NCBI GenBank assembly: GCA_030592525.1
Contig: JAUVIW010000024.1
Coordinates: 1-10,836, forward strand
Reading direction: 5' to 3'
From: an archaeon
Lineage (GTDB): Archaea; B1Sed10-29; WALL01
DNA length: 10,836 bases
The first letter of the stretch is position 1. Each line of letters starts with the position of its first letter. Positions 1 to 6,545 of this stretch are shown here, piece by piece. The notes beneath the pieces are model-generated. The model saw nothing but the letters and a program-made list of their open reading frames with translations. It made no database searches and was not told where the DNA came from. A program made the translations under genes and the position numbers.

Positions 1-2
1 GG

Positions 3-1496
3 GGAACCAACTTAGCGGACGCCGGAGACACAGTCTGCAAAGACACCACCCAGCAGGGAACCTGCGCTTCTACTTATTGCCCAGGCACCGCGACACTATG
101 CTACGAGAACAATGAAGACACCACACCGATTTGCGGTGGTGACCCATGTGCGACCTGTCTCGTTAGCGAGAACTTTATTTACTCTGATTCCGGCGGCTGC
201 AGTGCGGACTATGGTGCGCCCATAACTTGCGCTGCCGCAATATCCCTAGAGGATATCCCACCATGTGGCGGTGGAACCAGTGAGTGTTATAGTATCACAG
301 AGGGCGGCTGCGAAGTTAACATCTGTGAGATCCCCGCTGGCTGCGATGGTGATGGCGGCATTGTATCGTACACCATCTCGCCTGACTCAGGCATTGGCCC
401 GGAATGGACCACGTCCTGTGGGTCCTTTAGCGGCGGCTTGGCATTCACGTTCCCCGCTCCAGGGGAGTTCGACCAGACAGCCATCCGCATCAACGTTCCT
501 GAGGGATGGACTGTGCCGGATGAGTTCAGCGTCACTGTTGACTCACCATTCGATGGCGCGGCCGTGAGCATTGTGGATAGGGCCATCACGATTGACTTCG
601 ATGAGATTAATGAGTTCGTTGTGGGGGGTTCTGATGCTGTAATCAACCTTGGTGGCACTATTGCCGCTCCTGCCACGGAGCAGATGGATGTGTGGGTTGT
701 CGAGAGCAAGGCCACTGGCGAAAGCTGCATGTTCCAGAACGTCCAAGCACAGTCATCCACCACGGTCGCGTACCAGACGCCAACCGCCCTGTCAGTCAAC
801 TGCGGATGGAACAGTGCAGTGACAGATAATATTGCAGACAATCAGTACATCTGGACGTGTACTGACGAGTGTGGGTTTGAGACCCCTAGAGGCGAGGCAT
901 TGTGCGTATTTGACCCAGTTATTGGCTCTGGCTGCACGGGTTCTGCTTACGATGTCCCTGCGACAGACTTTGTGACCGCGGGTCCGAGCTCTGGTTACTG
1001 CATTATCACTGGTACCGTCGGCGAGACTAGTACAACAACAGAACTTGTTGTCTATGATCCTGATACGCAGGAATACTTTGAGGCGCCTCTGGCCGGTACG
1101 GAGTATACTCTCGCAGGCCTAACATTGACGCCTGACACCGGCGGCGTTGGCCGGCTTCTTGTGACGCCGTTCACTGACGCCACTTTCCCAGGTGAGGCTG
1201 GCTGTGGCCCGTGGGATATCTATAACGAGAACGGGGGCTTTGTCTCCATTACAAAGGTGGGGTGTGGTGACACTTGCTACTACAAGCTTGCTGGCGTGTG
1301 GACACCTGTTTCCTGTGCTGCGGTTCCTGCTCCAGGTATCGGTGCGGGTATGGGTGGAGCCACTGCCGGAGGCCAAGTGTACACCGCTCCGGCGTTCGAT
1401 GCGTGGGACCTCGTGGTCTTCTTCACCCTCGCCATTGTTGCGATGGTCGCGTACCTAGTGACGAACCCGACTAACAACAAGCGCAGGAAGAAGTGA
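3..1496 (+). CDS. Cys-rich cell-surface protein with C-terminal membrane anchor (5' partial)
   Basis: The reading frame is open from the left edge, so the N-terminus, including any signal peptide, is missing; 497 residues are visible. The internal TTG at 438 only opens a shorter version of the same frame. Visible residues 1-139 hold 15 cysteines, including the spacing C-x4-C-x2-C (C44, C49, C52). About residues 140-255 form a beta-rich module (INVPEGWTVP, ITIDFDE, ESCMF landmarks). About 260-450 form a second module with the landmarks YIWTC, GSGCTG, ELVVYD and GCGPWDI. The end is ATAGGQVYTAPAF (453-465), a hydrophobic helix (about 470-487) and the tail NNKRRKK. Both modules and the terminus recur in the next gene, so the two are paralogs. 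I infer an exported, membrane-anchored surface protein facing outward. The ligand or enzymatic role is unknown, and no catalytic motif is visible. Confidence 0.85.
   Translation, partial: GTNLADAGDTVCKDTTQQGTCASTYCPGTATLCYENNEDTTPICGGDPCATCLVSENFIYSDSGGCSADYGAPITCAAAISLEDIPPCGGGTSECYSITEGGCEVNICEIPAGCDGDGGIVSYTISPDSGIGPEWTTSCGSFSGGLAFTFPAPGEFDQTAIRINVPEGWTVPDEFSVTVDSPFDGAAVSIVDRAITIDFDEINEFVVGGSDAVINLGGTIAAPATEQMDVWVVESKATGESCMFQNVQAQSSTTVAYQTPTALSVNCGWNSAVTDNIADNQYIWTCTDECGFETPRGEALCVFDPVIGSGCTGSAYDVPATDFVTAGPSSGYCIITGTVGETSTTTELVVYDPDTQEYFEAPLAGTEYTLAGLTLTPDTGGVGRLLVTPFTDATFPGEAGCGPWDIYNENGGFVSITKVGCGDTCYYKLAGVWTPVSCAAVPAPGIGAGMGGATAGGQVYTAPAFDAWDLVVFFTLAIVAMVAYLVTNPTNNKRRKK
1359..1397 (+). 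other. Candidate C-terminal sorting/anchor motif (copy 1)
   Basis: This stretch encodes ATAGGQVYTAPAF, directly before the C-terminal membrane helix and basic tail. The same 13 residues occur at the same place in the next gene, with nearly identical DNA. A short conserved motif, then a helix, then a basic cluster is the layout of sortase-type and archaeosortase-type C-terminal signals. This motif is not PGF-, PEF- or VPxxxP-CTERM. Its function is inferred. Confidence 0.45.
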
Positions 1497-1500
1497 GCGG

Positions 1501-1520
1501 AAACCCTTTTATTCCCTTAT
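1501..1520 (+). promoter_or_regulatory. Probable TATA-type promoter of the LamG surface gene
   Basis: The element aaacccttttattcccttat contains a TATA-like core, cttttatt (1506-1513), 28-29 bases before a GTG at 1538 and 37-38 before the ATG at 1547. It matches the element before the gene at 5882 at 18 of 20 positions. The 50-base gap after the previous stop has room for little else. Confidence 0.55.
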
Positions 1521-1546
1521 CGCGTTTCTAGCCACAGGTGTCTTCG

Positions 1547-4165
1547 ATGAAGAAAACAGCTCTACTTTTGGGCCTAATCATCCTTTTCGGCGGCGTGTTC
1601 GCTGTGTGCTTCGCGCCAACGGACTACGCTGGCCAGGGGGCGGATACTGGTACGCTTATGTGTGAGCAAGAGCTGAACAGCTGCTCCGTGTGCACTGACC
1701 CCGATTGCCTTATTTGCTTTGACGGCGGCGTGGGCTGCGACACTTGCGGCAACGCGCTATTGGCAGCCATAGCTGCTGAGACATGCACTGGCGACGCATG
1801 CGCTGTGCCCGACTGCACAGACCTCTATGACTGTGCGGCATGCCTGTCTCTTGATGCCACCCCATGCGAGTTCCGTTATACTGACTATGGCTCTCCCGAG
1901 TGTTGGCCAGATGAGTCCTGTACTGCTTGTGGTATGGCATACCCCTTTTGTGCAAGCAAAGGGCTTGGCGGCGGCTGTAACTTTAATGAGTGTTCGGGAT
2001 TATGCTTTGATGTATGGGGTTACGCAGGTGCGGGGGAAAGCGAAGGCACAAACGCTTGCGAAGAAGGCACAGGCGGCTCCGGAGCTTGCGGATCTTGCTC
2101 TTCTGTTGACTGCATAACCTGTTGGGCGACTGGTGATAGCTGCTGGTATTGCGTGGAAGAGTTGGAGGACAATTGCGCTTTCTCCTGCGGAATGCCCACT
2201 GAGTGCAACCAAATGAGCTCCTGTGGTGATTGCCTGACCCACTCCACACTCGACTGCGCGTGGGCCAGCGATGGCATGAATTATTACTGTATGGGGAGTA
2301 TGGGCCCGGACTGCTCAGGGTACTGCAGTTCTGGCTATATCTACTGCAGAGAAGGTGGTGACTGCGACACAGAGATGTGCTGCGGCACGTACCAGGGTTC
2401 CGCAGAAATCACGCCCGACGGCTCCCCGGACAGGGTGTGCGTTGGCTGGCCGGCATCGAGCTACGGCGGACAACAAATAACCTTCACTGCGTACAACGAC
2501 TGGGCTATTGACGCCATAACCATAACTGTCCCCGCGGGCTGGACCCTGCCAGGCGACTGCACTGGTTTGGGCTGCGATGGCATTGTCAACTCCGACAAAG
2601 CCGCGGCAATAACCGTGTCATCAGACACCATAACCGTGGACTTCGACCCCGACCTACCTGCAGATGGGGTTGCAGTGATAACCGTGGCTGGTGCCTTGGC
2701 TGCACCCAGCTCTGCCGGAGCAAGCGAGTGGGTTATCCAAAGCAAGACAGTCGCAGGCCTGACATGCATGTTCGCCGAAATAGGCTCATCACCCGATGAT
2801 GTGGTGGTCTCCGAGTGCCCGCCCGTGGCGTGGTGGAAGTTTGACGAGAGCATAGGCTCCTCAGTCGCAGACTCTTCGGGCAACGGCAATGCCGCGACAG
2901 TCATGGGAAACGCAGCATGGACAACCGGCCAGATTAGTGGCGCCGTGGACCTTGACGGCAGCACTTACGTCGACATCCCTGACACATTTGGCTTGTTTGA
3001 TGGCGCAAGCGACTTCACTGTCTCCTTGTGGTACCATGCAGCCGCTCTTGAGGGCGACGATCGCATGCTCTTCGACGCGCGAGGCGAGAGCCGGTTCATA
3101 ATCTACTGGGACGACACCCTTGACGCAATCCGCGCAGGCGCGTACGACGCGGCTGAATGGAAGTACGCCTCGTTCACCACCTCGGACACGGCCGGCTTCC
3201 ACATGGCCACAGCCACTTACTCGGATACCAGCGGCTTGCTCAAGCTATACTTCGACGGCGAGTACAAGTCCGAGGCCACAATAACAACTATCAACGCGCA
3301 TTCTGGCGACAGCGTGATTGGCGCGAACGGCGACGCCATCGGTGACTACTTCCTTGGCGCCATCGACGACACCCGCGTCTATGACAGGCAACTCTTCGCG
3401 TACGAGGTCCAGGGCCTGTTCGATGTAGCCACTATGTCATATGGTCCCGTCGCAACAATCGAGTTGGCCCCAACTTGGCAGCGCGTCGAGACAGACACGC
3501 TCGTAGGCAACAGTGAGGCCTACATTGCGACGTGTAAGGAGGCTGGCGGTCGCACCATCCCCGAAGGCGAGAGCGACTGCGTTGTTGTATTTACTATTGG
3601 CGATGGCTGCACAGGCACTACTTTTGATGATGGCACGGACACTGTAATCACAGGGGGTGAGGCTGGCTTGTGCCTCGTGACCGCAACCGCGGGCGCTGCA
3701 GAAGAAACAAGCGAGCTCATTGTCTACGAGACCGGCAGTGCGGAAGACCCAGTGGTAGGTGCTGATGGTGACTACTCATTCGGTGACCTCACAGTAAGCA
3801 CTTCTTCAGGCAATGACCTTTACGTCACGGCGCTGGATGCCACGGCAACAGGCTTCCAGGGGCCCAGTGGCTGTGGCCCATGGGACATCAACCTTGTTGG
3901 CGGCGGCACCATTGCAATCTCTTCAACAAACGACGCTTGCTCAACCACACTCTGCTACACACGAAGCCCGGGTGACCCGCCAGGGCAGTGGACCGCGGCT
4001 GACTGCAGCAACATAGTTGACCCCGCTTTAGGAGTTGGCTTTGGGTCTTCGGCGACCGCTGGCGGCCAAGTGTACACTGCTCCGGCCTTCGGGCTGCTTG
4101 AGCTAGGCATTATCCTTCTGCTCGCGGCCTTTGTTGGCTTGGTTACGCTAGTACGGCGCAGATAA
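1547..4165 (+). CDS. Exported Cys-rich protein with LamG-like domain and C-terminal membrane anchor
   Basis: This 872-residue protein opens with a classic signal peptide (MKK, then a hydrophobic stretch to about residue 23). Residues 39-279 contain 40 cysteines arranged as two copies of one pattern (46-153 and 181-279), each with a PSI-like core C-x5-C-x2-C-x7-C. Residues about 304-423 are a beta-rich module shared with the preceding gene. Residues about 426-625 resemble a LamG/concanavalin-like jellyroll: AWWKFDES, DSSGNGN, GAVDLDGSTYVDIP, FTVSLWY, LYFDG, IDDTRVYDR. Residues about 633-830 are the second shared module, followed by ATAGGQVYTAPAF (836-848), a membrane helix and RRR. LamG domains usually bind glycans or proteins, so an adhesion or surface-recognition role is plausible but unproven. 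I chose ATG 1547 because aggtg lies six bases upstream; GTG 1538, in frame, is the alternative and would suit a leaderless message. Confidence 0.9.
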   Translation: MKKTALLLGLIILFGGVFAVCFAPTDYAGQGADTGTLMCEQELNSCSVCTDPDCLICFDGGVGCDTCGNALLAAIAAETCTGDACAVPDCTDLYDCAACLSLDATPCEFRYTDYGSPECWPDESCTACGMAYPFCASKGLGGGCNFNECSGLCFDVWGYAGAGESEGTNACEEGTGGSGACGSCSSVDCITCWATGDSCWYCVEELEDNCAFSCGMPTECNQMSSCGDCLTHSTLDCAWASDGMNYYCMGSMGPDCSGYCSSGYIYCREGGDCDTEMCCGTYQGSAEITPDGSPDRVCVGWPASSYGGQQITFTAYNDWAIDAITITVPAGWTLPGDCTGLGCDGIVNSDKAAAITVSSDTITVDFDPDLPADGVAVITVAGALAAPSSAGASEWVIQSKTVAGLTCMFAEIGSSPDDVVVSECPPVAWWKFDESIGSSVADSSGNGNAATVMGNAAWTTGQISGAVDLDGSTYVDIPDTFGLFDGASDFTVSLWYHAAALEGDDRMLFDARGESRFIIYWDDTLDAIRAGAYDAAEWKYASFTTSDTAGFHMATATYSDTSGLLKLYFDGEYKSEATITTINAHSGDSVIGANGDAIGDYFLGAIDDTRVYDRQLFAYEVQGLFDVATMSYGPVATIELAPTWQRVETDTLVGNSEAYIATCKEAGGRTIPEGESDCVVVFTIGDGCTGTTFDDGTDTVITGGEAGLCLVTATAGAAEETSELIVYETGSAEDPVVGADGDYSFGDLTVSTSSGNDLYVTALDATATGFQGPSGCGPWDINLVGGGTIAISSTNDACSTTLCYTRSPGDPPGQWTAADCSNIVDPALGVGFGSSATAGGQVYTAPAFGLLELGIILLLAAFVGLVTLVRRR
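1673..2374 (+). repeat. Tandem duplication of a Cys-rich unit within the surface protein
   Basis: The two units, at about 1682-2005 and 2087-2383, share the cysteine spacing C-x2-C-x4-C-x2-C-x6-C-x2-C exactly. Both later have C-x5-C-x2-C-x7-C-x10/11-C, and further on C-x6-C. Apart from the cysteines the residues are diverged, so the duplication is old. Nine CxxC pairs fall in the region as a whole. Confidence 0.7.
2816..3412 (+). other. LamG-like domain inserted between shared modules
   Basis: The encoded segment has the hallmarks of the LamG_3/concanavalin-like fold, from AWWKFDES to IDDTRVYDR with the usual DSSGNGN and FTVSLWY blocks between. The paralog upstream has the flanking modules but not this domain; its two modules are nearly contiguous. 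Domain boundaries are approximate. Confidence 0.75.
4052..4090 (+). other. Candidate C-terminal sorting/anchor motif (copy 2)
   Basis: This encodes ATAGGQVYTAPAF again, 13 of 13 residues the same as at 1359-1397. It is followed by a hydrophobic helix and RRR at the very C-terminus. The flanking residues have drifted more than the motif, which suggests selection on the motif itself, or recent exchange between the two genes. Confidence 0.45.
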
Positions 4166-4192
4166 AGGGCTTGTGGCGCCCAACTAGTATCC

Positions 4193-4200
4193 TTTATAAA
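4193..4200 (+). promoter_or_regulatory. TATA box of the csl4-rpoL-signal peptidase operon
   Basis: A consensus-like archaeal TATA box, tttataaa, follows the stop codon of the surface gene by 27 bases. Its centre is about 52 bases before the csl4 ATG, so transcription would start near 4223 and leave a leader of about 26 bases with room for a ribosome binding site (aagtgat). This is the only promoter in the left half of the window that predicts a normal leader. Confidence 0.65.
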
Positions 4201-4248
4201 CCCCTTGTGGCATAACCCTACCACTTGTTTTGAAGAGAAGTGATATTG

Positions 4249-4824
4249 ATGAGTGAAAAGAATGTTCTATTCCCTGGCGATGTTATCGCCAACGAAGAGG
4301 AATACCTCCCTGGAAAAGGGACTTTTGCTGACGACGGCCAGGTTAGTGCCGCTAACTATGGTATTATGGACAAGGACGACAAGAGGCGCGAGGCACGCGT
4401 CGAGCCGCTCACCCATGTGCCGAGACCGATGGGGCATGGCCTCCTGGTCGCCGGAGTAATGCAGCAGGTGCGCGACAATGTCGCGTTCGTGAGCCTTATA
4501 CCGTACACCGAGGGCAAGGTACGTTGGGTAGCCCCGCAGGACAACGCAGTCCTCCGTGTGGCCAATGTGCGCCGCGGATACGTGAACTCGCTCAAGGACG
4601 AGTTCCTGGTTGGTGACGTCATCCGCGCGAAGATAATCCACGCTGATGACGATAGCATCGTGCTGACAACGGACGACAAGAACCTAGGCGTTATCAAGGC
4701 CTTTTGTGACAGGTGCCGCACGCCCATGGAGCTTCGCAAGGGCGAGCTCGAGTGCCCGTCTTGCAGCTGGAAGGGCCACCGCAAGCTAGCTGATGACTAC
4801 GGCGCAGGGGTGCTGATAGAGTGA
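4249..4824 (+). CDS. csl4: Archaeal exosome RNA-binding subunit Csl4
   Basis: Csl4 is one of the two RNA-binding cap proteins of the archaeal exosome. It sits on the Rrp41/Rrp42 ring in the cytoplasm and helps recruit RNA for 3'-5' degradation or tailing. The 191-residue length is normal for the family. The N-terminal domain shows FPGDVIANEEEYLPGKGTF; an S1 RNA-binding domain spans about residues 60-145; a C-terminal zinc ribbon has C153, C156, C169 and C172 (CDRC, CPSC). ATG 4249 is preferred because the family begins just before the PGD block and aagtgat upstream resembles a ribosome binding site. The in-frame GTG at 4240 is probably part of that site. The stop overlaps the start of rpoL by four bases. 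Confidence 0.95.
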   Translation: MSEKNVLFPGDVIANEEEYLPGKGTFADDGQVSAANYGIMDKDDKRREARVEPLTHVPRPMGHGLLVAGVMQQVRDNVAFVSLIPYTEGKVRWVAPQDNAVLRVANVRRGYVNSLKDEFLVGDVIRAKIIHADDDSIVLTTDDKNLGVIKAFCDRCRTPMELRKGELECPSCSWKGHRKLADDYGAGVLIE

Positions 4825-5090
4825 AGCTTAATGTCATAGAGGACCGGAAGGAGTCAATGGTGATTGAGCTCCAGGGAGAGAAGCACACCTTCCCCGCCCT
4901 TCTATGCTGGGCCCTGCTACAGGACGCCAAGGTGGAAGTGGCAGTCTACGACCTCAAGCACCCGCTTGTCGGGCAGCCAAAGGTCATCATCAAGACCAAG
5001 GGCGAGACGCCCCGCGCAGCACTCAAGAAGGCGCTCAAGAAAATCAAGAGTGAGCTCAGCGACCTTGAGAAAGGCATCGATAAGAAATGA
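4821..5090 (+). CDS. rpoL: DNA-directed RNA polymerase subunit L (Rpo11)
   Basis: This is the small archaeal RNA polymerase subunit L, related to eukaryotic Rpb11/AC19, which pairs with subunit D to start assembly of the core enzyme. At 89 residues the length is typical. The family block HTFPALLCWALLQD, then VEVAVYDLKHPLVGQPKVII near residues 22-56, is clear, followed by a charged C-terminal helix. It starts with GTG inside the end of csl4 (overlap GTGA), and ggggtg about eight bases upstream can serve as ribosome binding site, so translation is probably coupled to csl4. Its stop overlaps the next ATG (ATGA). Proximity of csl4 and rpoL is familiar from other archaea. Confidence 0.96.
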   Translation: MKLNVIEDRKESMVIELQGEKHTFPALLCWALLQDAKVEVAVYDLKHPLVGQPKVIIKTKGETPRAALKKALKKIKSELSDLEKGIDKK

Positions 5091-5848
5091 GTCTCAAGAA
5101 AGTGCGCAAGGCCTGGAAGACGATTGACCCAGGCGAAATTCTGAAGCGCTATTTTCATTTGAGTGGGTGGTCCGCAGAAATAGCCGACTTAGTCGGCGGG
5201 TTCATTGTCGCCGCACTGCTATACTTCATTATCGCACCGGCCCTGCTTGGTGCCAACCCACCTGCAGTCGTTGTGCAGTCATGCTCGATGGAGGGCTACC
5301 ACAATGTCGGTGACGTAGTCATTTTGGCTGGCACGGACTTTGACGGCATCAACGCACCACTGGTTACCCTGGACTCGCCCATCTCGTACACCATAAGCCC
5401 GAATGCCATCAGCGAGGAGACGCAGGAACTAGTATTTCCCAATGGCGACAGAGTTGCTTTGGACGAAAAGGGCGACGTCATTGTCTACGACTCAATAACC
5501 TCAGGCATACAGATAATCCACCGCGTTGCCGCGAAGGTCCGCGCCGCGGACGGCGAGTTCCTCATCACCAAGGGCGATGCAAACAACCTGCCTGACAGCG
5601 TGCGCGTTGAGTGCGCCGCTTGGGCGGAGGTCTCCGGTGGCCAGAAGTGCACCGAGCTCAGTGCGAGTGTCTCACGCCTCTGCACCGAGGCTGATGCCGG
5701 CTGGCCTGGCTGCCTCGCAACTCCGGTTACCATGGACAAGGTCGCCGGGAAGCAGCTCGTTATAATCCCACTGGTCGGCCACGTGAAAATGCTGTTCTTC
5801 CACGTGATTACCCTGGGCAACGGCTATCCCGACCGCATGTGGTGCTAA
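5087..5848 (+). CDS. Archaeal-type signal peptidase I with enlarged outer domain
   Basis: This is a membrane-bound signal peptidase (S26 family, Sec11-like) that would cut signal peptides from exported proteins on the outer face of the membrane. An N-terminal membrane helix spans about residues 35-54. The catalytic residues are visible: Ser67 in QSCSM, His145 in IIHRV and Asp164 in TKGDANNLPD, with a second Asp at 170. His instead of Lys as general base is the archaeal/ER form. Near the C-terminus, IIPLVGHVK matches the family's end block. At 253 residues it is longer than many archaeal relatives. There is extra sequence between Ser67 and His145, and a segment with four cysteines (176, 188, 199, 209) after the active-site Asp. 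It starts at an ATGA overlap with rpoL, so it is the last gene of the operon. Confidence 0.9.
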   Translation: MSLKKVRKAWKTIDPGEILKRYFHLSGWSAEIADLVGGFIVAALLYFIIAPALLGANPPAVVVQSCSMEGYHNVGDVVILAGTDFDGINAPLVTLDSPISYTISPNAISEETQELVFPNGDRVALDEKGDVIVYDSITSGIQIIHRVAAKVRAADGEFLITKGDANNLPDSVRVECAAWAEVSGGQKCTELSASVSRLCTEADAGWPGCLATPVTMDKVAGKQLVIIPLVGHVKMLFFHVITLGNGYPDRMWC

Positions 5849-5866
5849 ACCTTTTTATTCCCTCAT
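5847..5866 (+). promoter_or_regulatory. Probable TATA-type promoter before the winged-helix membrane protein
   Basis: The element aaacctttttattccctcat begins within the stop codon of the signal peptidase gene. Its core, tttttatt (5852-5859), is centred 26-27 bases before the ATG at 5882, the distance expected from TATA box to transcription start. The message is therefore predicted to be leaderless. The same 20 bases, with two differences, occur at 1501-1520. Confidence 0.55.
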
Positions 5867-5881
5867 GCCCTATTCCCACTC

Positions 5882-6508
5882 ATGAAAGTCACTTACTCCA
5901 AGGAAGACGACCTCTTCAAGGTAAGCCGCAAGCAGGTTTACTGGTCAAGCATCTACGTGCTGCGCCAGAAGGCATCAACGCCCGAGAATCTGTTCAAAAA
6001 GCTGAAGGTCAGCAAGAAGGAAAGGCCGATGTTCCTCGAGGAGCTCGACGACCTCCGTGCCCTTGGCTTTATCCGCGGCAAGAGCAAGATACTCACCACT
6101 AAAAAGGGCTTGGAGTTCCTGGCCAAGGTAGAGGACTTGGTGTCCTTCCGCAACCTCCGCAAAAGAGCCATTGCGGACATTGACGATGTCTTTGTCGAGG
6201 CAAGGCGCGTGAACCGCTTGGACCTCAAGCACACCAAGCTCTTGACACGTGCGGGCTATGGCCACGAGGAGCACGTGGACTGGGGCGCGTTCTTCTTCAA
6301 CTCACTTATGGGCTACTGGGCGTTCCTCTTGCTCACCCTGGTATTCATGCATGCCCTGAGCCCGGTCCCGTTGCGCTCGCTGCTTGTAGAGTTCTTGCTC
6401 TCTCCCGTGGCGGCAGTTTTCGGCATTGGGGTGCTGACAATATTCCTTTTCCTCGCGTACAACGTGGGCGCCTATATAAACCGCTCGCTTTTCCGCGGAA
6501 ACCAATAA
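5882..6508 (+). CDS. Winged-helix protein with two C-terminal membrane helices, function unknown
   Basis: I do not recognise this 208-residue protein as a named family. Residues about 20-82 look like a winged helix: a first helix (SSIYVLRQ), STPENLFKKLKV, a recognition-type helix (KERPMFLEELDDLRALGFI) and a wing (KILTTKKGLEFL). A basic/acidic helical linker follows (about 85-130). Then come two hydrophobic segments, about 137-159 and 168-198, and a short polar tail. The layout suggests a membrane-tethered DNA-binding regulator with its winged helix in the cytoplasm, although such domains can also mediate protein contacts. No ribosome binding site precedes the ATG, in agreement with a leaderless message from the TATA element at 5852. 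It sits between the operon and PCNA with little spacing on either side. Confidence 0.85.
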   Translation: MKVTYSKEDDLFKVSRKQVYWSSIYVLRQKASTPENLFKKLKVSKKERPMFLEELDDLRALGFIRGKSKILTTKKGLEFLAKVEDLVSFRNLRKRAIADIDDVFVEARRVNRLDLKHTKLLTRAGYGHEEHVDWGAFFFNSLMGYWAFLLLTLVFMHALSPVPLRSLLVEFLLSPVAAVFGIGVLTIFLFLAYNVGAYINRSLFRGNQ

Positions 6509-6511
6509 ATA
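6504..6511 (+). promoter_or_regulatory. Probable TATA box of PCNA gene
   Basis: The sequence aataaata overlaps the stop codon of the preceding gene. Its centre is 29-30 bases before GTG 6537 and 38-39 before ATG 6546. A near copy (gataaatac) occurs before the antitoxin gene. The stronger-looking tatataaa at 6473-6480 lies inside the previous gene and would give a leader of about 43 bases, so it remains an alternative. Confidence 0.5.
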
Positions 6512-6545
6512 CAATCCTTACCTATCTACAGAGAGCGTGGTTCTA

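Noticed and set aside
438..440. TTG as start of the first surface gene
   Set aside because: The same frame is open, Cys-rich and protein-like back to the left edge, so this is only an internal codon.
2461..2964. Minus-strand open frame opposite the LamG gene
   Set aside because: Low-complexity shadow (Ala, Pro, Ser, Thr) of a real coding region, with no promoter or homology signal.
4167..4181. gggc/gccc hairpin after the LamG gene
   Set aside because: Only four base pairs with no T-run immediately after; too weak to call a terminator.
4356..4784. Minus-strand frame opposite csl4
   Set aside because: Arg/Ser/Thr-rich shadow of a conserved gene.
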